Part shown: positions 1-7,673 of the stretch, one piece after another
How the letters are laid out: every line of letters begins with the position of its first letter
Numbering within the stretch: position 1 is the stretch's first letter
Assembly: GCF_003075375.1 (NCBI RefSeq)
Contig: NZ_QDFT01000023.1
Location: 1-53,689 of the forward strand
From: Microbacterium testaceum
GTDB taxonomy: Bacteria > Actinomycetota > Actinomycetes > Actinomycetales > Microbacteriaceae
Direction: 5' to 3'
DNA length: 53,689 nucleotides
Translations under genes and position numbers: made by a program
The notes under the pieces: model-generated
Database searches by the model: none
What the model was told of the DNA's origin: nothing
Seen by the model: only the letters and a program-made list of their open reading frames with translations

Positions 1-1057
1 GCATGAGCGCGTACGACAGGTACGGGTTGGCCGCGGAGTCCAGGGCGCGGTACTCGACGCGCGTCGACTGTCCCTTGTTCGGCTTGTACAGCGGCACGCG
101 CACGAGCGCGGAGCGGTTGTTGTGGCCCCAGCAGATGAAGCTGGGGGCCTCGTCGCCGCCCCACAGGCGCTTGTACGAGTTGACGAACTGGTTGGTGACG
201 GCCGAGATCTCGTTGGCGTGGCGCAGCAGCCCCGCGATGAAGTGACGGCCCACCTTGGACAGCTGGTACTGCGCACCCTCTTCGTAGAAGGCGTTCATGT
301 CGCCCTCGAAGAGCGACAGGTGCGTGTGCATGCCGCTGCCGGGCTGGCCGCTGATCGGCTTCGGCATGAAGGTCGCGTAGACGCCCTGTTCGATCGCGAC
401 CTCTTTGACCACCGTGCGGAAGGTCATGATGTTGTCGGCCGTGGTGAGAGCGTCGGCGTAGCGCAGGTCGATCTCGTTCTGGCCGGGGCCGCCCTCGTGG
501 TGGCTGAATTCGACCGAGATGCCGAGGTCCTCGAGCATGCGCACCGACCGGCGACGGAAGTCGTGCGCGGTGCCGCCGGGGACGTTGTCGAAGTAGCCCG
601 CCGAGTCGACCGGCTGCGGACGGCCGTCCGCGCCCAGCTGCGACGACTTCAGCAGGTAGAACTCGATCTCGGGGTGCGTGTAGAACGTGAAGCCGGCGTC
701 GGCTGCCTTGGCCAGTGTGCGCTTGAGCACGTGGCGGGGGTCGGCGACGGCGGGTTGACCGTCGGGCGTGGTGATGTCGCAGAACATGCGCGCGGTCGGG
801 TCGATCTCACCGCGCCACGGCAGGATCTGGAAGGTCGTGGGGTCGGGGTGCGCGAGCAGGTCGGACTCGTACGAGCGCGTGAGGCCCTCGATCGCCGATC
901 CGTCGAAGCCCAGTCCCTCGGTGAACGCCCCCTCGACCTCGGCCGGGGCGATCGCCACCGACTTCAGCGTGCCGACCACGTCGGTGAACCACAGGCGCAC
1001 GAACTTGACGCCGCGCTCCTCGATCGTGCGCAGGACGAAATCGCGCTGCTTGTCCAT
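1..1057 (-). CDS. glnA: Glutamine synthetase, type I (partial, C-terminus beyond left edge)
   Basis: ATP-dependent glutamine synthetase making glutamine from glutamate and ammonia in the cytoplasm. 352 codons are visible; the 3' end lies outside the window. Seen: N-terminal MDKQRDFVLRTIEERG, the PEIEFYL segment, a NEIDLRYADAL segment, and the nucleotide-binding stretch MPKPISGQPGSGMHTHLS. An in-frame ATG lies 6 nt upstream at 1063, but the GAGGG at 1064-1068 is spaced correctly only for the ATG at 1057. The adenylylation loop is not in view, so GlnA1 versus GlnA2 type cannot be fixed; the N-terminus looks more like the GlnA2 type. It probably forms a two-gene operon with the small gene ending 22 nt upstream. 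Confidence 0.93.
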   Translation of the reverse strand, partial: MDKQRDFVLRTIEERGVKFVRLWFTDVVGTLKSVAIAPAEVEGAFTEGLGFDGSAIEGLTRSYESDLLAHPDPTTFQILPWRGEIDPTARMFCDITTPDGQPAVADPRHVLKRTLAKAADAGFTFYTHPEIEFYLLKSSQLGADGRPQPVDSAGYFDNVPGGTAHDFRRRSVRMLEDLGISVEFSHHEGGPGQNEIDLRYADALTTADNIMTFRTVVKEVAIEQGVYATFMPKPISGQPGSGMHTHLSLFEGDMNAFYEEGAQYQLSKVGRHFIAGLLRHANEISAVTNQFVNSYKRLWGGDEAPSFICWGHNNRSALVRVPLYKPNKGQSTRVEYRALDSAANPYLSYALM

Positions 1058-1079
1058 CGTCATCCCTCGTTTCGGTGGG

Positions 1080-1280
1080 TCAGCGAGCCGAGCTCGAGCC
1101 CCAGTCGTCCTGTGCCTCTTCGTCGGCCCACTGCTTCGCGCGCTTCTTCATCAGCTCGGGAGCGGCGGCCGCCTCTTCGGCGGTGTCGAACGGGCCGGCG
1201 CGATCGATCGCGGGCGACTCGAAGCCCTGCTCGACCTTGCCGGTCTCGAGGTTGTACCAGTACTTCTTGTCGTCGCTCAC
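1080..1280 (-). CDS. Small conserved protein next to glnA (SPOR-annotated family)
   Basis: A 66-residue protein, MSDDKKYWYNLETGKVEQG..., rich in Glu/Ala/Lys, with no membrane segment or signal. Short actinobacterial proteins of this type are usually annotated as SPOR-domain proteins beside glutamine synthetase; that is recollection and the function is unknown. The GTG start at 1280 has GAGGAG five nt upstream. A TAGGAT -10 box sits at 1335-1340 on this strand, giving a leader of about 45 nt. The stop is 22 nt before glnA, so the two are probably cotranscribed. Confidence 0.75.
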   Translation of the reverse strand: MSDDKKYWYNLETGKVEQGFESPAIDRAGPFDTAEEAAAAPELMKKRAKQWADEEAQDDWGSSSAR

Positions 1281-1334
1281 GATGGCTCCTCACCTGGGTC
1301 GTGCGTCCCGGCGCAGAACGCCGGTGCTCCCCCG

Positions 1335-1369
1335 ATCCTACTGATGCCGACCGTGCGGCTGGATAGGCT
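1335..1369. promoter_or_regulatory. Divergent promoters of the glnA operon and ppgK
   Basis: On the minus strand TAGGAT (1335-1340) fits a -10 box for the small gene and glnA. On the plus strand TAGGCT (1364-1369) ends 7 nt before the ppgK ATG, so the ppgK transcript would begin at or next to its start codon. The -35 regions are weak by eye. Confidence 0.55.
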
Positions 1370-1376
1370 GAGGGGT

Positions 1377-2162
1377 ATGGCAACGAATGCGTCGCGTGCG
1401 GTCGGAGTGGACATCGGTGGAACCGGCATCAAGGCCGGGATCGTCGACCTGGATGCCGGGGAGCTCATCAGCGACCGGGTCAAGGTGTCCACCCCCGCCG
1501 GAGCCGAACCCGCCGACGTCCTCGCCGCGGTGAAAGAGGTTCTCCAGACGCTCGAGGCGCCGGCGGATCTGCCCCTGGGAGTGGCCTTCCCCGCGATCGT
1601 GAAGGGCGGACGCACGCTGTCGGCCGCGAACGTGTCGAAGGCGTGGATCGGCTTCGAGGCCGAGAAGTTCTTCGAGCAGGGGCTGTCGCGCGACATCCAC
1701 TTCGCGAACGACGCCGATGTCGCCGGCATCGCCGAGGTGCGGTACGGCGCGGCCAAGGGCGTCGAGGGCCTCGTCATCCTGACGACGCTCGGTACGGGCA
1801 TCGGCTCGGCCATGATCTACGACGGCGTCCTCGTCCCGAACAGCGAGCTCGGCCACCTGCAGCGCGCCGGTCACAAGAAGGATGCCGAGCACTTCGCCGC
1901 CTACTCCGCGCTGGAGCGCGAGGAATTGTCGTGGGAGAAGTGGGCCAAGCGTCTGCAGTGGTACTACGACTACGTCGAGTTCCTCTTCAGCCCCGACCTG
2001 ATCGTCGTGGGCGGCGGCGTGTCGAAGCACTCCGAGCACTTCTTGCCGCTGCTGAAGCTGCGCGCGCCGATCGTCCCGGCGAAGCACCGCAACAACGCGG
2101 GCATCATCGGCGCGGCCTCGCTCGCCGTGCCCGTTCCCGAAGCGCTTCCCGCGGTCAAGTAG
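1377..2162 (+). CDS. ppgK: Polyphosphate glucokinase
   Basis: Phosphorylates glucose to glucose-6-phosphate using polyphosphate (and usually ATP), feeding glycolysis. 261 residues, the usual length for the family. Seen: phosphate-1 motif DIGGTGIKAGIVD near the N-terminus, the NDADVAG segment with the catalytic Asp, TTLGTGIGSAM, and NSELGH, all characteristic of ROK-type PpgK. The reading frame is open far upstream, but ATG 1377 is chosen because the homology begins there and because TAGGCT at 1364-1369 implies a leaderless mRNA. The gene is monocistronic; its downstream neighbour converges on it. Confidence 0.93.
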   Translation: MATNASRAVGVDIGGTGIKAGIVDLDAGELISDRVKVSTPAGAEPADVLAAVKEVLQTLEAPADLPLGVAFPAIVKGGRTLSAANVSKAWIGFEAEKFFEQGLSRDIHFANDADVAGIAEVRYGAAKGVEGLVILTTLGTGIGSAMIYDGVLVPNSELGHLQRAGHKKDAEHFAAYSALEREELSWEKWAKRLQWYYDYVEFLFSPDLIVVGGGVSKHSEHFLPLLKLRAPIVPAKHRNNAGIIGAASLAVPVPEALPAVK

Positions 2163-2174
2163 GCCGCGTCGCCG

Positions 2175-2465
2175 TCACGCGGCATCCACCTGGCGCACGC
2201 TCACGGCGTTGCGCCAGACGACCGGCGCCCAGTGCCCGCCCTCGCAGGGCACCTCGAGCATGACGACCCGGTCGTTGCCGCCCGTCGCCCACGCCGGCTC
2301 GCGCGTGGCCGCGCGGTTGGGCCAGGTGATCCACGCCCACACCGCGCGCTTGTCGGCGTACCACTCGATCGGGCGCGAGCCCCAGGTCTCGGGCTGCAGC
2401 GTGCAGGGGGCGATGGATGCCAGAACCCGCGCGACCATTTCGTCGCTGACTCTCGTCGACCCCAT
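2175..2465 (-). CDS. Hypothetical 96-residue protein, candidate SOS-regulated gene
   Basis: Not recognised. Reads MGSTRVSDEMVARVLASIA..., soluble, tryptophan-rich, with no signal or membrane segment. The frame runs open to 2708, but ATG 2465 has AAGGGG eight nt upstream and lies just below a promoter with TACACT (2495-2500) as the -10 box. A near-perfect LexA-type palindrome (2501-2512) abuts that hexamer. It converges on ppgK with 12 nt between stops. The start is fairly secure; function is unknown, and DNA-damage induction is an inference from the operator alone. Confidence 0.65.
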   Translation of the reverse strand: MGSTRVSDEMVARVLASIAPCTLQPETWGSRPIEWYADKRAVWAWITWPNRAATREPAWATGGNDRVVMLEVPCEGGHWAPVVWRNAVSVRQVDAA

Positions 2466-2494
2466 GCACCGGACCCCTTCCCCGGCCGAGTCCG

Positions 2495-2514
2495 AGTGTA
2501 GAACATATGTCCGA
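2495..2514 (-). promoter_or_regulatory. Candidate LexA (SOS) box overlapping a promoter
   Basis: On the plus strand the sequence GAACATATGTCC (2501-2512) matches the actinobacterial LexA core GAAC-N4-GTTC with one mismatch and carries the favoured ATAT centre; the next two bases, GA, also fit the consensus. On the minus strand the site lies immediately upstream of the -10 hexamer TACACT (2495-2500) of the 96-residue gene, where repressor binding would block RNA polymerase. Confidence 0.5.
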
Positions 2515-2712
2515 CACTGAGGTGGGGTGTGGACTCCCCGCCTCGACGAAGGTGACCCCCCTGGGCGCAGGGGGCGCACAGGAGGGTCTGCAGGGTATTC
2601 GGCGCGCGGCGGCGATCGGGTTGGACGGGTGCGTTGTGCGGCCAGAGATATCACCCCAGGGACGGTTCGATTTCGTCCCGAGTTCGGCGCCGTGATGGTC
2701 GCGGCCATCCCG

Positions 2713-3045
2713 TCAGGGCATCGTCAGCGTCTTCACTCCGTCGCCGTTTGCGGGGGTCGACAGCGCCTGCGTGTAATAGGCCTCTTCGAGCGGAATGCAG
2801 ATTCCGATGAGAATCCATTCCGATTCCGTCTGCGCGAGATCGTCGTAGTCGTTCCAGCGGTGATCGCCGCGTTTCTCGGGGAGCGGCACGTACAGACGGA
2901 AGGAGCCCGCGTACGGATGCTCCGCCGTGAACTCGACCGTCACCCCGCCGGAATCCGGTGTCAGGCGGGTCAGGTGAAAGGCTCGCAGATACTGGCCGGG
3001 CCCGAAGCTGTCTCGGAGGGGCGTGAGGAAATCGAGTTGCGTCAC
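2713..3045 (-). CDS. Hypothetical cytoplasmic protein, partner of the upstream secreted protein
   Basis: A 110-residue soluble protein, MTQLDFLTPLRDSFGPG..., rich in aromatic and acidic residues, with no signal peptide, cysteine pair or recognised motif. Its start overlaps the stop of the upstream gene by 4 nt, so the two are translationally coupled. The coupling of an unexported protein to an exported one is the only clue to function: it might be an immunity, chaperone or sensing partner, but nothing in the sequence decides this. Confidence 0.6.
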   Translation of the reverse strand: MTQLDFLTPLRDSFGPGQYLRAFHLTRLTPDSGGVTVEFTAEHPYAGSFRLYVPLPEKRGDHRWNDYDDLAQTESEWILIGICIPLEEAYYTQALSTPANGDGVKTLTMP

Positions 3046-3464
3046 CCGGCGACCTCCCGGACCCAGGCCGGGCAGACCGTTGGCCCTTCGCAGTACGCGG
3101 TGATGACGCCGCGGGGCGCACCATCGTTCAGTCTTACGTCGCTCATCACTACCCGCACATCCATCGACCGCGCAGGAGACGCAAACTGGCCGAGACTTTG
3201 TGCAACTGATTCTTCCGGCTCGGCGCCGAGCAGGTCGTCTTGAATGTCCTGCCCGACCTTCTCGGCGTTTTCGATGAGTTCGCCCACAGGCATGGTGTCT
3301 CCGATTTCGGAATCGGCCAATCCCATGACTGTGACTGTGGTGGGGTCTTCCACGACCACGTCAGTGGGATCGAAGTCGGCGGCGTGACTCGGTGACGCGG
3401 CGGCAGGGGCCGTGGCAACGGCGACGGCGAGGGCAAGGGCTGCGGACATTTCACGCGGAAACAC
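3042..3464 (-). CDS. Hypothetical secreted protein
   Basis: 140 residues from a GTG start. The N-terminus has a short basic region, a hydrophobic core (ALALAVAVATAPAAA) and a likely signal peptidase site after SPSHA, leaving an acidic mature protein of about 112 residues with two cysteines near the C-terminus (residues about 128 and 133). A GGAAGGA stretch lies about 10 nt upstream of GTG 3464; an internal ATG at 3449 is possible but has no ribosome binding site. No family recognised. Its 3' end overlaps the next gene by 4 nt. Confidence 0.6.
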   Translation of the reverse strand: MFPREMSAALALAVAVATAPAAASPSHAADFDPTDVVVEDPTTVTVMGLADSEIGDTMPVGELIENAEKVGQDIQDDLLGAEPEESVAQSLGQFASPARSMDVRVVMSDVRLNDGAPRGVITAYCEGPTVCPAWVREVAG

Positions 3465-3481
3465 TCCGAACCAATCCTTCC

Positions 3482-3502
3482 GCGAGCCCCGAGCGGGCTC
3501 GC
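3482..3502. terminator. Small hairpin between rnpB and the secreted-protein gene
   Basis: GCGAGCCC and GGGCTCGC form a perfect 8-bp stem around a 5-nt loop. It lies about 100 nt beyond the rnpB 3' end and 18 nt upstream of the secreted-protein start. It could end read-through from rnpB or structure the downstream leader; there is no U-tract. Confidence 0.3.
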
Positions 3503-3602
3503 ATCAGCGAGAAGCTAGCGACGATCCCGAGCCCCTCTCCTGCCGCCCGGCTGAACAGCGCGCCGTGAGTCGCAAGGAGCCGCGAACTGCTGCATGAGGG
3601 GC

Positions 3603-3964
3603 GAATGGGCCGGCCTGTACGCCGGGTTCTGTCCGGGGGCGTGAGCCCCGTGGACGGTCATCTCTCTCGGCGACACGTTGCCGTGCCGCTCCAGCGGCCT
3701 ACCCGGGGACTCGGCGAGCCGCGTCTGCATCCCCTGTCTGGCCTTGCTCCGGACGAGGTTTACCTGGCGGATCGTGTCACCACGACCCCCGGTGGTCTCT
3801 TACACCACCCTTTCACCCTTACCCGCGCGAGGCGGGCGGTCTGCTCTCTGTGGCACTGTCTCGCGGATTGCTCCGGGTGGGTGTTACCCACCGTCCTGCC
3901 CTGTGGAGCCCGGACGTTCCTCGGCACGGGCGACCCCGTGACGCGACCGTCCAGCCGACCCATT
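3603..3964 (-). ncRNA. rnpB: RNase P RNA (type A)
   Basis: Catalytic RNA of RNase P, which matures tRNA 5' ends. On the minus strand the diagnostic core GAGGAACGTCCGGGCTCC followed by ACAGGGCA is present near 3895-3930, with the conserved 3' segment CAGAACCCGGCGTACAGG. The two ends pair to form helix P1 (GGGTCGGC near 3960 with GCCGGCCC near 3610), which sets the ends to within a few nt. About 360 nt, typical of actinobacteria. Long open frames across it on both strands are chance. Confidence 0.93.
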
Positions 3965-4008
3965 CGCGAGGTCGAGTCTACCGGCGCGGCGCGGGCGCCT
4001 CCGACGGC

Positions 4009-5715
4009 TCACCCCTTCGCGGCGGTGTCGCCGATGCGCAGGTCGAGGGGGAAATCGATGGGGAACGTCCCGAACAGCAGGCGCCCCGCCGTGGCGGCGG
4101 CCTCACGGACCGCGTCGGCGACGGCATCCGCCAGCTCCACGGGGGTGTGCACGACGATCTCATCATGCAGGAAGAACGCGAGGTGGGGTCGGCGCGCGAA
4201 CACCGGACCGGACGCCACGGCCGCGGTGACGGCATCCGGAACCGAGAACCCCGCCAGGCGGGTGCGCAGGTCGGCCAGCCACGCGAGCGCCCACTCCGCG
4301 GCCGTGCCCTGCACGACGAAGTTGCGGGTGAAGCGTCCGCGGTCGCGGGCGGACCGACGCGCGCGCGTCTCGTCGATCCCGGATGCCGCGGACGCGCTCG
4401 CCTGCGATTGCAGCAACCGCCATGTTTCGCCGGCGGCCGGAGAGGTGCGACCGAGCCACGTGTGCACCACGCCGCCGTCTTCTCCTGTTCGCGCGGCCTC
4501 GTCGACGAGGGCCATCGCCCGGGGAAAGGTGCGGCGTAGGCGCGGAAGGAGCCGGCCGCTCTCGCCGGTCGTGGCGCCGTACATCGCGCCCAGCATCGCG
4601 AGCTTGGCCTCGGCGCGGCTCGCCACCGCGCCCCTCTCGACGATGCCCGCGTACAGGTCGCGACCGGCCGCGGCCTCGGCGAGGGCGGTGTCGCGCGCCA
4701 TCGCCGCGAGCACGCGCGGTTCGAGCTGGGCGACGTCGGCGGTCACGAGCGTCCATCCCGGATCCGCGCGCACGGCGGTGCGCAGCGCACGCGGAATCTG
4801 CAGCGCCCCTCCCCCGGACGACGCCCATCGCCCGGTGACCACCCCGGCGGGGACGTACACGGGGCGGAACCGATCGTCGCGCACCCACTCGTCCAACCAT
4901 GCCCAGCCGTTCGCGGTGTACAGGCGCATCAGCTTCTTGTAGGCGATCAGGGGCGCGACGGCGGGGTGATCATGCTCGGCGAGCTCCCATCGCGACGTCG
5001 ACTGCACGAGCAGTCCCGCGCGGTGCAGCGCGCGCAGGAGCTTCGGCTGCGAGTCGAGCGACACGGAGGCATCGCCGAGCGCAGCGCGGACGGCCTCGGC
5101 CGCCCGCTCGATCCGCACGGGCGGGCCACCGGGGCGTCGTGAGCCCAGCTCGCGTTCGAGCAGCGCTTCGTGCGCGGCGCGGCTGTACGGGACGCCGGCC
5201 GCATGAAGCTCGGCGGCGATGAGTGCGCCCGCGGACTCGGCCGCGCACAGCAGGCGCAGGGCCCCCGCCGAGGTGCTGTCGCGGATGACGGCGAGCTGAC
5301 GTCCGTATTCGGCGGTGGCCGCGTCGACGCTTTCGGGGATCCCGGATGCCGCTTCGCCCAGGTCGAAGAGCGTGTCGCCGGTCGCGGTGGTGGAGGCGGC
5401 GGCATCCCATTCGACATGCGTGCGCAGGCCGTGGTCGTCGGTCACCGAGACAGCGTCGCGCAGGATGCCGTGCACCAGCCGCAGGTCCCAGGCTCGCGCG
5501 ACGCGCACACCGGCGTCGAGCAGTCGCGGTGCGAGGCTCGCGCTGTCGGCCCACACCCATCGGATGTCGCCCTGCGCCTCGCGTGCGGCGACGGTCTGCG
5601 GGAGTCGGTCGGTCGGAACCTCGACGGAGGTCGTCGGCGCGCCCGTGGCATCCGTGTCGACGAGGGCGAAGAGGTCGCCGCTCGTGCGCCCGATGACGAC
5701 CGTGTCAGACGGCAC
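4009..5715 (-). CDS. Short DNA polymerase I-like protein (exonuclease-like domain plus family A polymerase)
   Basis: 568 residues, a stand-alone family A polymerase of the kind annotated in actinobacteria as bifunctional 3'-5' exonuclease/DNA polymerase. Polymerase motifs in order: A, DVAQLEPR (Asp327, versus the classical DYSQIELR); B, an AKLAMLGAMYGATTG helix near 385-400; C, HDEIV (His517-Asp518-Glu519). The N-terminal 250 residues resemble an exonuclease fold, but clear catalytic acids are not obvious, so proofreading is doubtful. There is no 5' nuclease domain. GTG start at 5715, 15 nt after the zinc-ribbon gene, hence probably one operon. Likely an accessory repair polymerase rather than PolI itself. 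Confidence 0.85.
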   Translation of the reverse strand: MPSDTVVIGRTSGDLFALVDTDATGAPTTSVEVPTDRLPQTVAAREAQGDIRWVWADSASLAPRLLDAGVRVARAWDLRLVHGILRDAVSVTDDHGLRTHVEWDAAASTTATGDTLFDLGEAASGIPESVDAATAEYGRQLAVIRDSTSAGALRLLCAAESAGALIAAELHAAGVPYSRAAHEALLERELGSRRPGGPPVRIERAAEAVRAALGDASVSLDSQPKLLRALHRAGLLVQSTSRWELAEHDHPAVAPLIAYKKLMRLYTANGWAWLDEWVRDDRFRPVYVPAGVVTGRWASSGGGALQIPRALRTAVRADPGWTLVTADVAQLEPRVLAAMARDTALAEAAAGRDLYAGIVERGAVASRAEAKLAMLGAMYGATTGESGRLLPRLRRTFPRAMALVDEAARTGEDGGVVHTWLGRTSPAAGETWRLLQSQASASAASGIDETRARRSARDRGRFTRNFVVQGTAAEWALAWLADLRTRLAGFSVPDAVTAAVASGPVFARRPHLAFFLHDEIVVHTPVELADAVADAVREAAATAGRLLFGTFPIDFPLDLRIGDTAAKG

Positions 5716-5730
5716 GGACGCCCGTGGGGG

Positions 5731-6459
5731 TCATCGCGATTCTTCGGTGCGCACCAGGATGGCGCCGCACTCGGGGCAGAACACGACCTCGTCGGTCTGG
5801 GCGCGGCGCACGGTGGCCAAGTCGCTGGGCGGCAGCACCATACGGCAGGCTTCGCACGCGCCGGCGCGCAGCAGGCCCGCGCCGTTGCCGCGGGAGGACA
5901 GACGCTCGTACAGGCCGAGCAGGTCGGTGGGGACGGCGGCCGCCACCGCGTCGCGGTCACGGCGTGCGCCCTCGAGGCGCGTGGTAGCGTCGGCGACGGT
6001 GGACTTGGCGTCGGCGCTCAGCTGGGCGCCCTGCGCGTTGGTCTCGGCGATGAGCGCCTGCTGCTCGGCGACCGCGGCGTCCGCGGCCTCGAGGCGTTCC
6101 ATGAGCGCAATCTCGATGTCTTCGAGGTCGCCCTTGCGGCGCGTCAGCGACGCCAACTCGCTCTCGAAGCCCTGCGCCTGCTTCGGGTTGGTCGACGCCG
6201 CCAGGCGCTCGGTGTCGCGCGCGATGCGGGCGTCGACGACGGCGACGTCGGACTCGAGGCGCTTCAGCTCGGCGGTGATGTCGTCGCGCGTGTTGGCGCG
6301 CGCCGACAGCTCTTGCGTGAGCGTCGCCCGCTGCGCGATGAGCTCGCGCACGCGCTCGGCCTGCGGCGGGTTCGCCGCAACGCGCTCGTCGCGGCGGATG
6401 CGGGCGTCGAGGTCGGCGAGATCGAGCAGTTTGCGCTGGTCGGCGGGATCGGCATTCAC
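5731..6459 (-). CDS. Coiled-coil protein with C-terminal C4 zinc ribbon
   Basis: 242 residues. Long heptad-rich helices, rich in Glu, Ala, Arg and Leu, span about residues 10-175. A C-terminal zinc ribbon follows with CEAC and CPEC knuckles. This matches the C4-type zinc-ribbon family (PF02591) of bacteria, whose role is unsettled, possibly nucleic-acid-associated. The frame extends to 6498, but GTG 6459 is chosen: TAGCGT (6467-6472) ends 7 nt before it, giving a leaderless mRNA, and the protein then starts MNADPADQRKLLDLADLD. Upstream partner of the polymerase-like gene. Confidence 0.82.
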   Translation of the reverse strand: MNADPADQRKLLDLADLDARIRRDERVAANPPQAERVRELIAQRATLTQELSARANTRDDITAELKRLESDVAVVDARIARDTERLAASTNPKQAQGFESELASLTRRKGDLEDIEIALMERLEAADAAVAEQQALIAETNAQGAQLSADAKSTVADATTRLEGARRDRDAVAAAVPTDLLGLYERLSSRGNGAGLLRAGACEACRMVLPPSDLATVRRAQTDEVVFCPECGAILVRTEESR

Positions 6460-6542
6460 GTGCTCAACGCTACCCCGGGCCTCCGACATCCGCGGCACGC
6501 CCGTGCCCCGTCCGGTGGCGTGGTCCGACGGACGCGCGGCGG

Positions 6543-6548
6543 TAGACT
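6543..6548 (+). promoter_or_regulatory. -10 box of tRNA-Val
   Basis: TAGACT, 11 nt before the mature tRNA 5' end. The same 11-nt spacing is seen from TAGGCT to the CAT-anticodon tRNA at 25647. Confidence 0.5.
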
Positions 6549-6559
6549 CATGGCATCCA

Positions 6560-6632
6560 GGGCCTTTAGCTCAGCTGGTAGAGCGCCACGTTTACACCGT
6601 GGATGTCGTCGGTTCGATCCCGGCAGGGCCCA
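6560..6632 (+). tRNA. tRNA-Val (anticodon TAC)
   Basis: 73-nt cloverleaf: acceptor GGGCCTT pairs with AGGGCCC (one G-U), D arm GCTC..GAGC, anticodon stem CCACG/CGTGG with loop TTTACAC giving anticodon TAC, and T arm GTCGG-TTCGATC-CCGGC. Discriminator A; the 3' CCA is not fully encoded (CCT follows). Confidence 0.95.
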
Positions 6633-6714
6633 CCTCACGTCACGACGCCGGGATGCATCCCGCGCTCACTGCCGCCCCACCCCCCATCGCCTTCGGGCGC
6701 CGCAGAGGGCCCGC

Positions 6715-7410
6715 TCAGCTCAGGATGTTCACGCTGCGCGCGATCACCAGCGCCAGCAGCACGAAGCCCGAGATCGCCTGCACCATCATGAAGAGCTTGG
6801 CGCGGCCGGTCAGGGGCATCACGTCGGTGGGGCTGAAGGCCATCGCGTTGGATGCCGAGAAATAGAGGTAGTCCACGTACCCGGGCGCCCAGTCCGCGAC
6901 GTCCGACGAACGGCGCGCGACCTCGCTGACGGCGTCGCGGTCGGAGTCCTGCGGGAACTGGAAGTCCGCCGCCGGCAACTCCGCGCGCGCGTCGCGGCGA
7001 CGGGCGATCGGCCCCCCGCGGTCCATCTCCCAGTACACGACCGCGTAGCCGATGACGTTGATCGCCCAGACCTGCGCCGCTCCGAGCAGCGTCGCCGCTC
7101 CGCTGCCCTCGCCGCGCAGCAGCTGCTGCAGCAGCAGCACGAGAGCGATCTGATTGGCGACCAGCAGCAGCGCGGTGAAGGCGATCGCGAAGCCGCGCCC
7201 GATGCGCGACGGCCGGGTCAGTCGCGACGGGTTGGTCACCACCATCGGGATCACGCACAGCGCGCCGACCCCGACGACGACGTACCTCAGGATGCCGGAT
7301 GCCTCGCTCGGCAGGAAGGCGTATAGCCCCGCGCCGACGGCGAGGGCGATCAGCACCGGCCACCGGTGCTCGGGGCGGGTGCGGAACCCCGCGGCGTCCT
7401 GGGTGCTCAC
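6715..7410 (-). CDS. Multi-pass membrane protein, DUF1345-like
   Basis: 231 residues with about five hydrophobic segments (roughly 19-34, 38-58, 72-98, 110-127 and 203-228). Between the last two, YLYFSASNAMAFSPTDVMP followed by a final helix resembles the C-terminal part of DUF1345 proteins and, more loosely, a pore-loop/helix unit of ion channels. Function unknown; transport is only a suggestion. GTG 7410 is preceded by TAGCCT (7417-7422) at 6 nt, so the transcript is probably leaderless. Monocistronic. Confidence 0.75.
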   Translation of the reverse strand: MSTQDAAGFRTRPEHRWPVLIALAVGAGLYAFLPSEASGILRYVVVGVGALCVIPMVVTNPSRLTRPSRIGRGFAIAFTALLLVANQIALVLLLQQLLRGEGSGAATLLGAAQVWAINVIGYAVVYWEMDRGGPIARRRDARAELPAADFQFPQDSDRDAVSEVARRSSDVADWAPGYVDYLYFSASNAMAFSPTDVMPLTGRAKLFMMVQAISGFVLLALVIARSVNILS

Positions 7411-7575
7411 GGGCTCAGGCTAGACCTCTCGGAACGTCCCTCCCCCGGCCGCGGGGAGGTCCCGGCATCCGTCATCGGGAGTTCGCAGGTGGCGCTCGAC
7501 ATCTCGACATCGAGTGGACGGGGCGACGCGATCGCCGCGGCGTCGCCCGCGCGCATCCGATGTCGGCGCGACTCG

Positions 7576-7673
7576 CTAGGCTGGACGTTGGTTGATTGTG
7601 CGGAGCGAACAAGGGTTGCCGCACTCGTATGGCGATTCTCTGGCATGACCTGCCAGACGACGAAAGGTCTTCC
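7576..7673 (+). promoter_or_regulatory. aceE promoter and 5' leader
   Basis: TAGGCT at 7576-7581 is a good -10 box, giving a leader of about 85 nt. The leader has a TGGCA/TGCCA inverted repeat (7641-7655) shortly before AAAGG at 7663-7667, the ribosome binding site for the GTG at 7674. Confidence 0.5.

Noticed and set aside
2466..2708. Upstream extension of the 96-residue gene
   Set aside because: It crosses the -10 box and LexA-like site; ATG 2465 has a good ribosome binding site.
3605..4942. 445-codon frame across rnpB and the polymerase gene
   Set aside because: Spans a structured RNA gene and is antisense to the polymerase; composition is random Arg/Ser/Ala.
5170..7326. 718-codon plus-strand frame
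   Set aside because: Runs antisense across the polymerase, zinc-ribbon and membrane genes and through tRNA-Val; no start signals or motifs.
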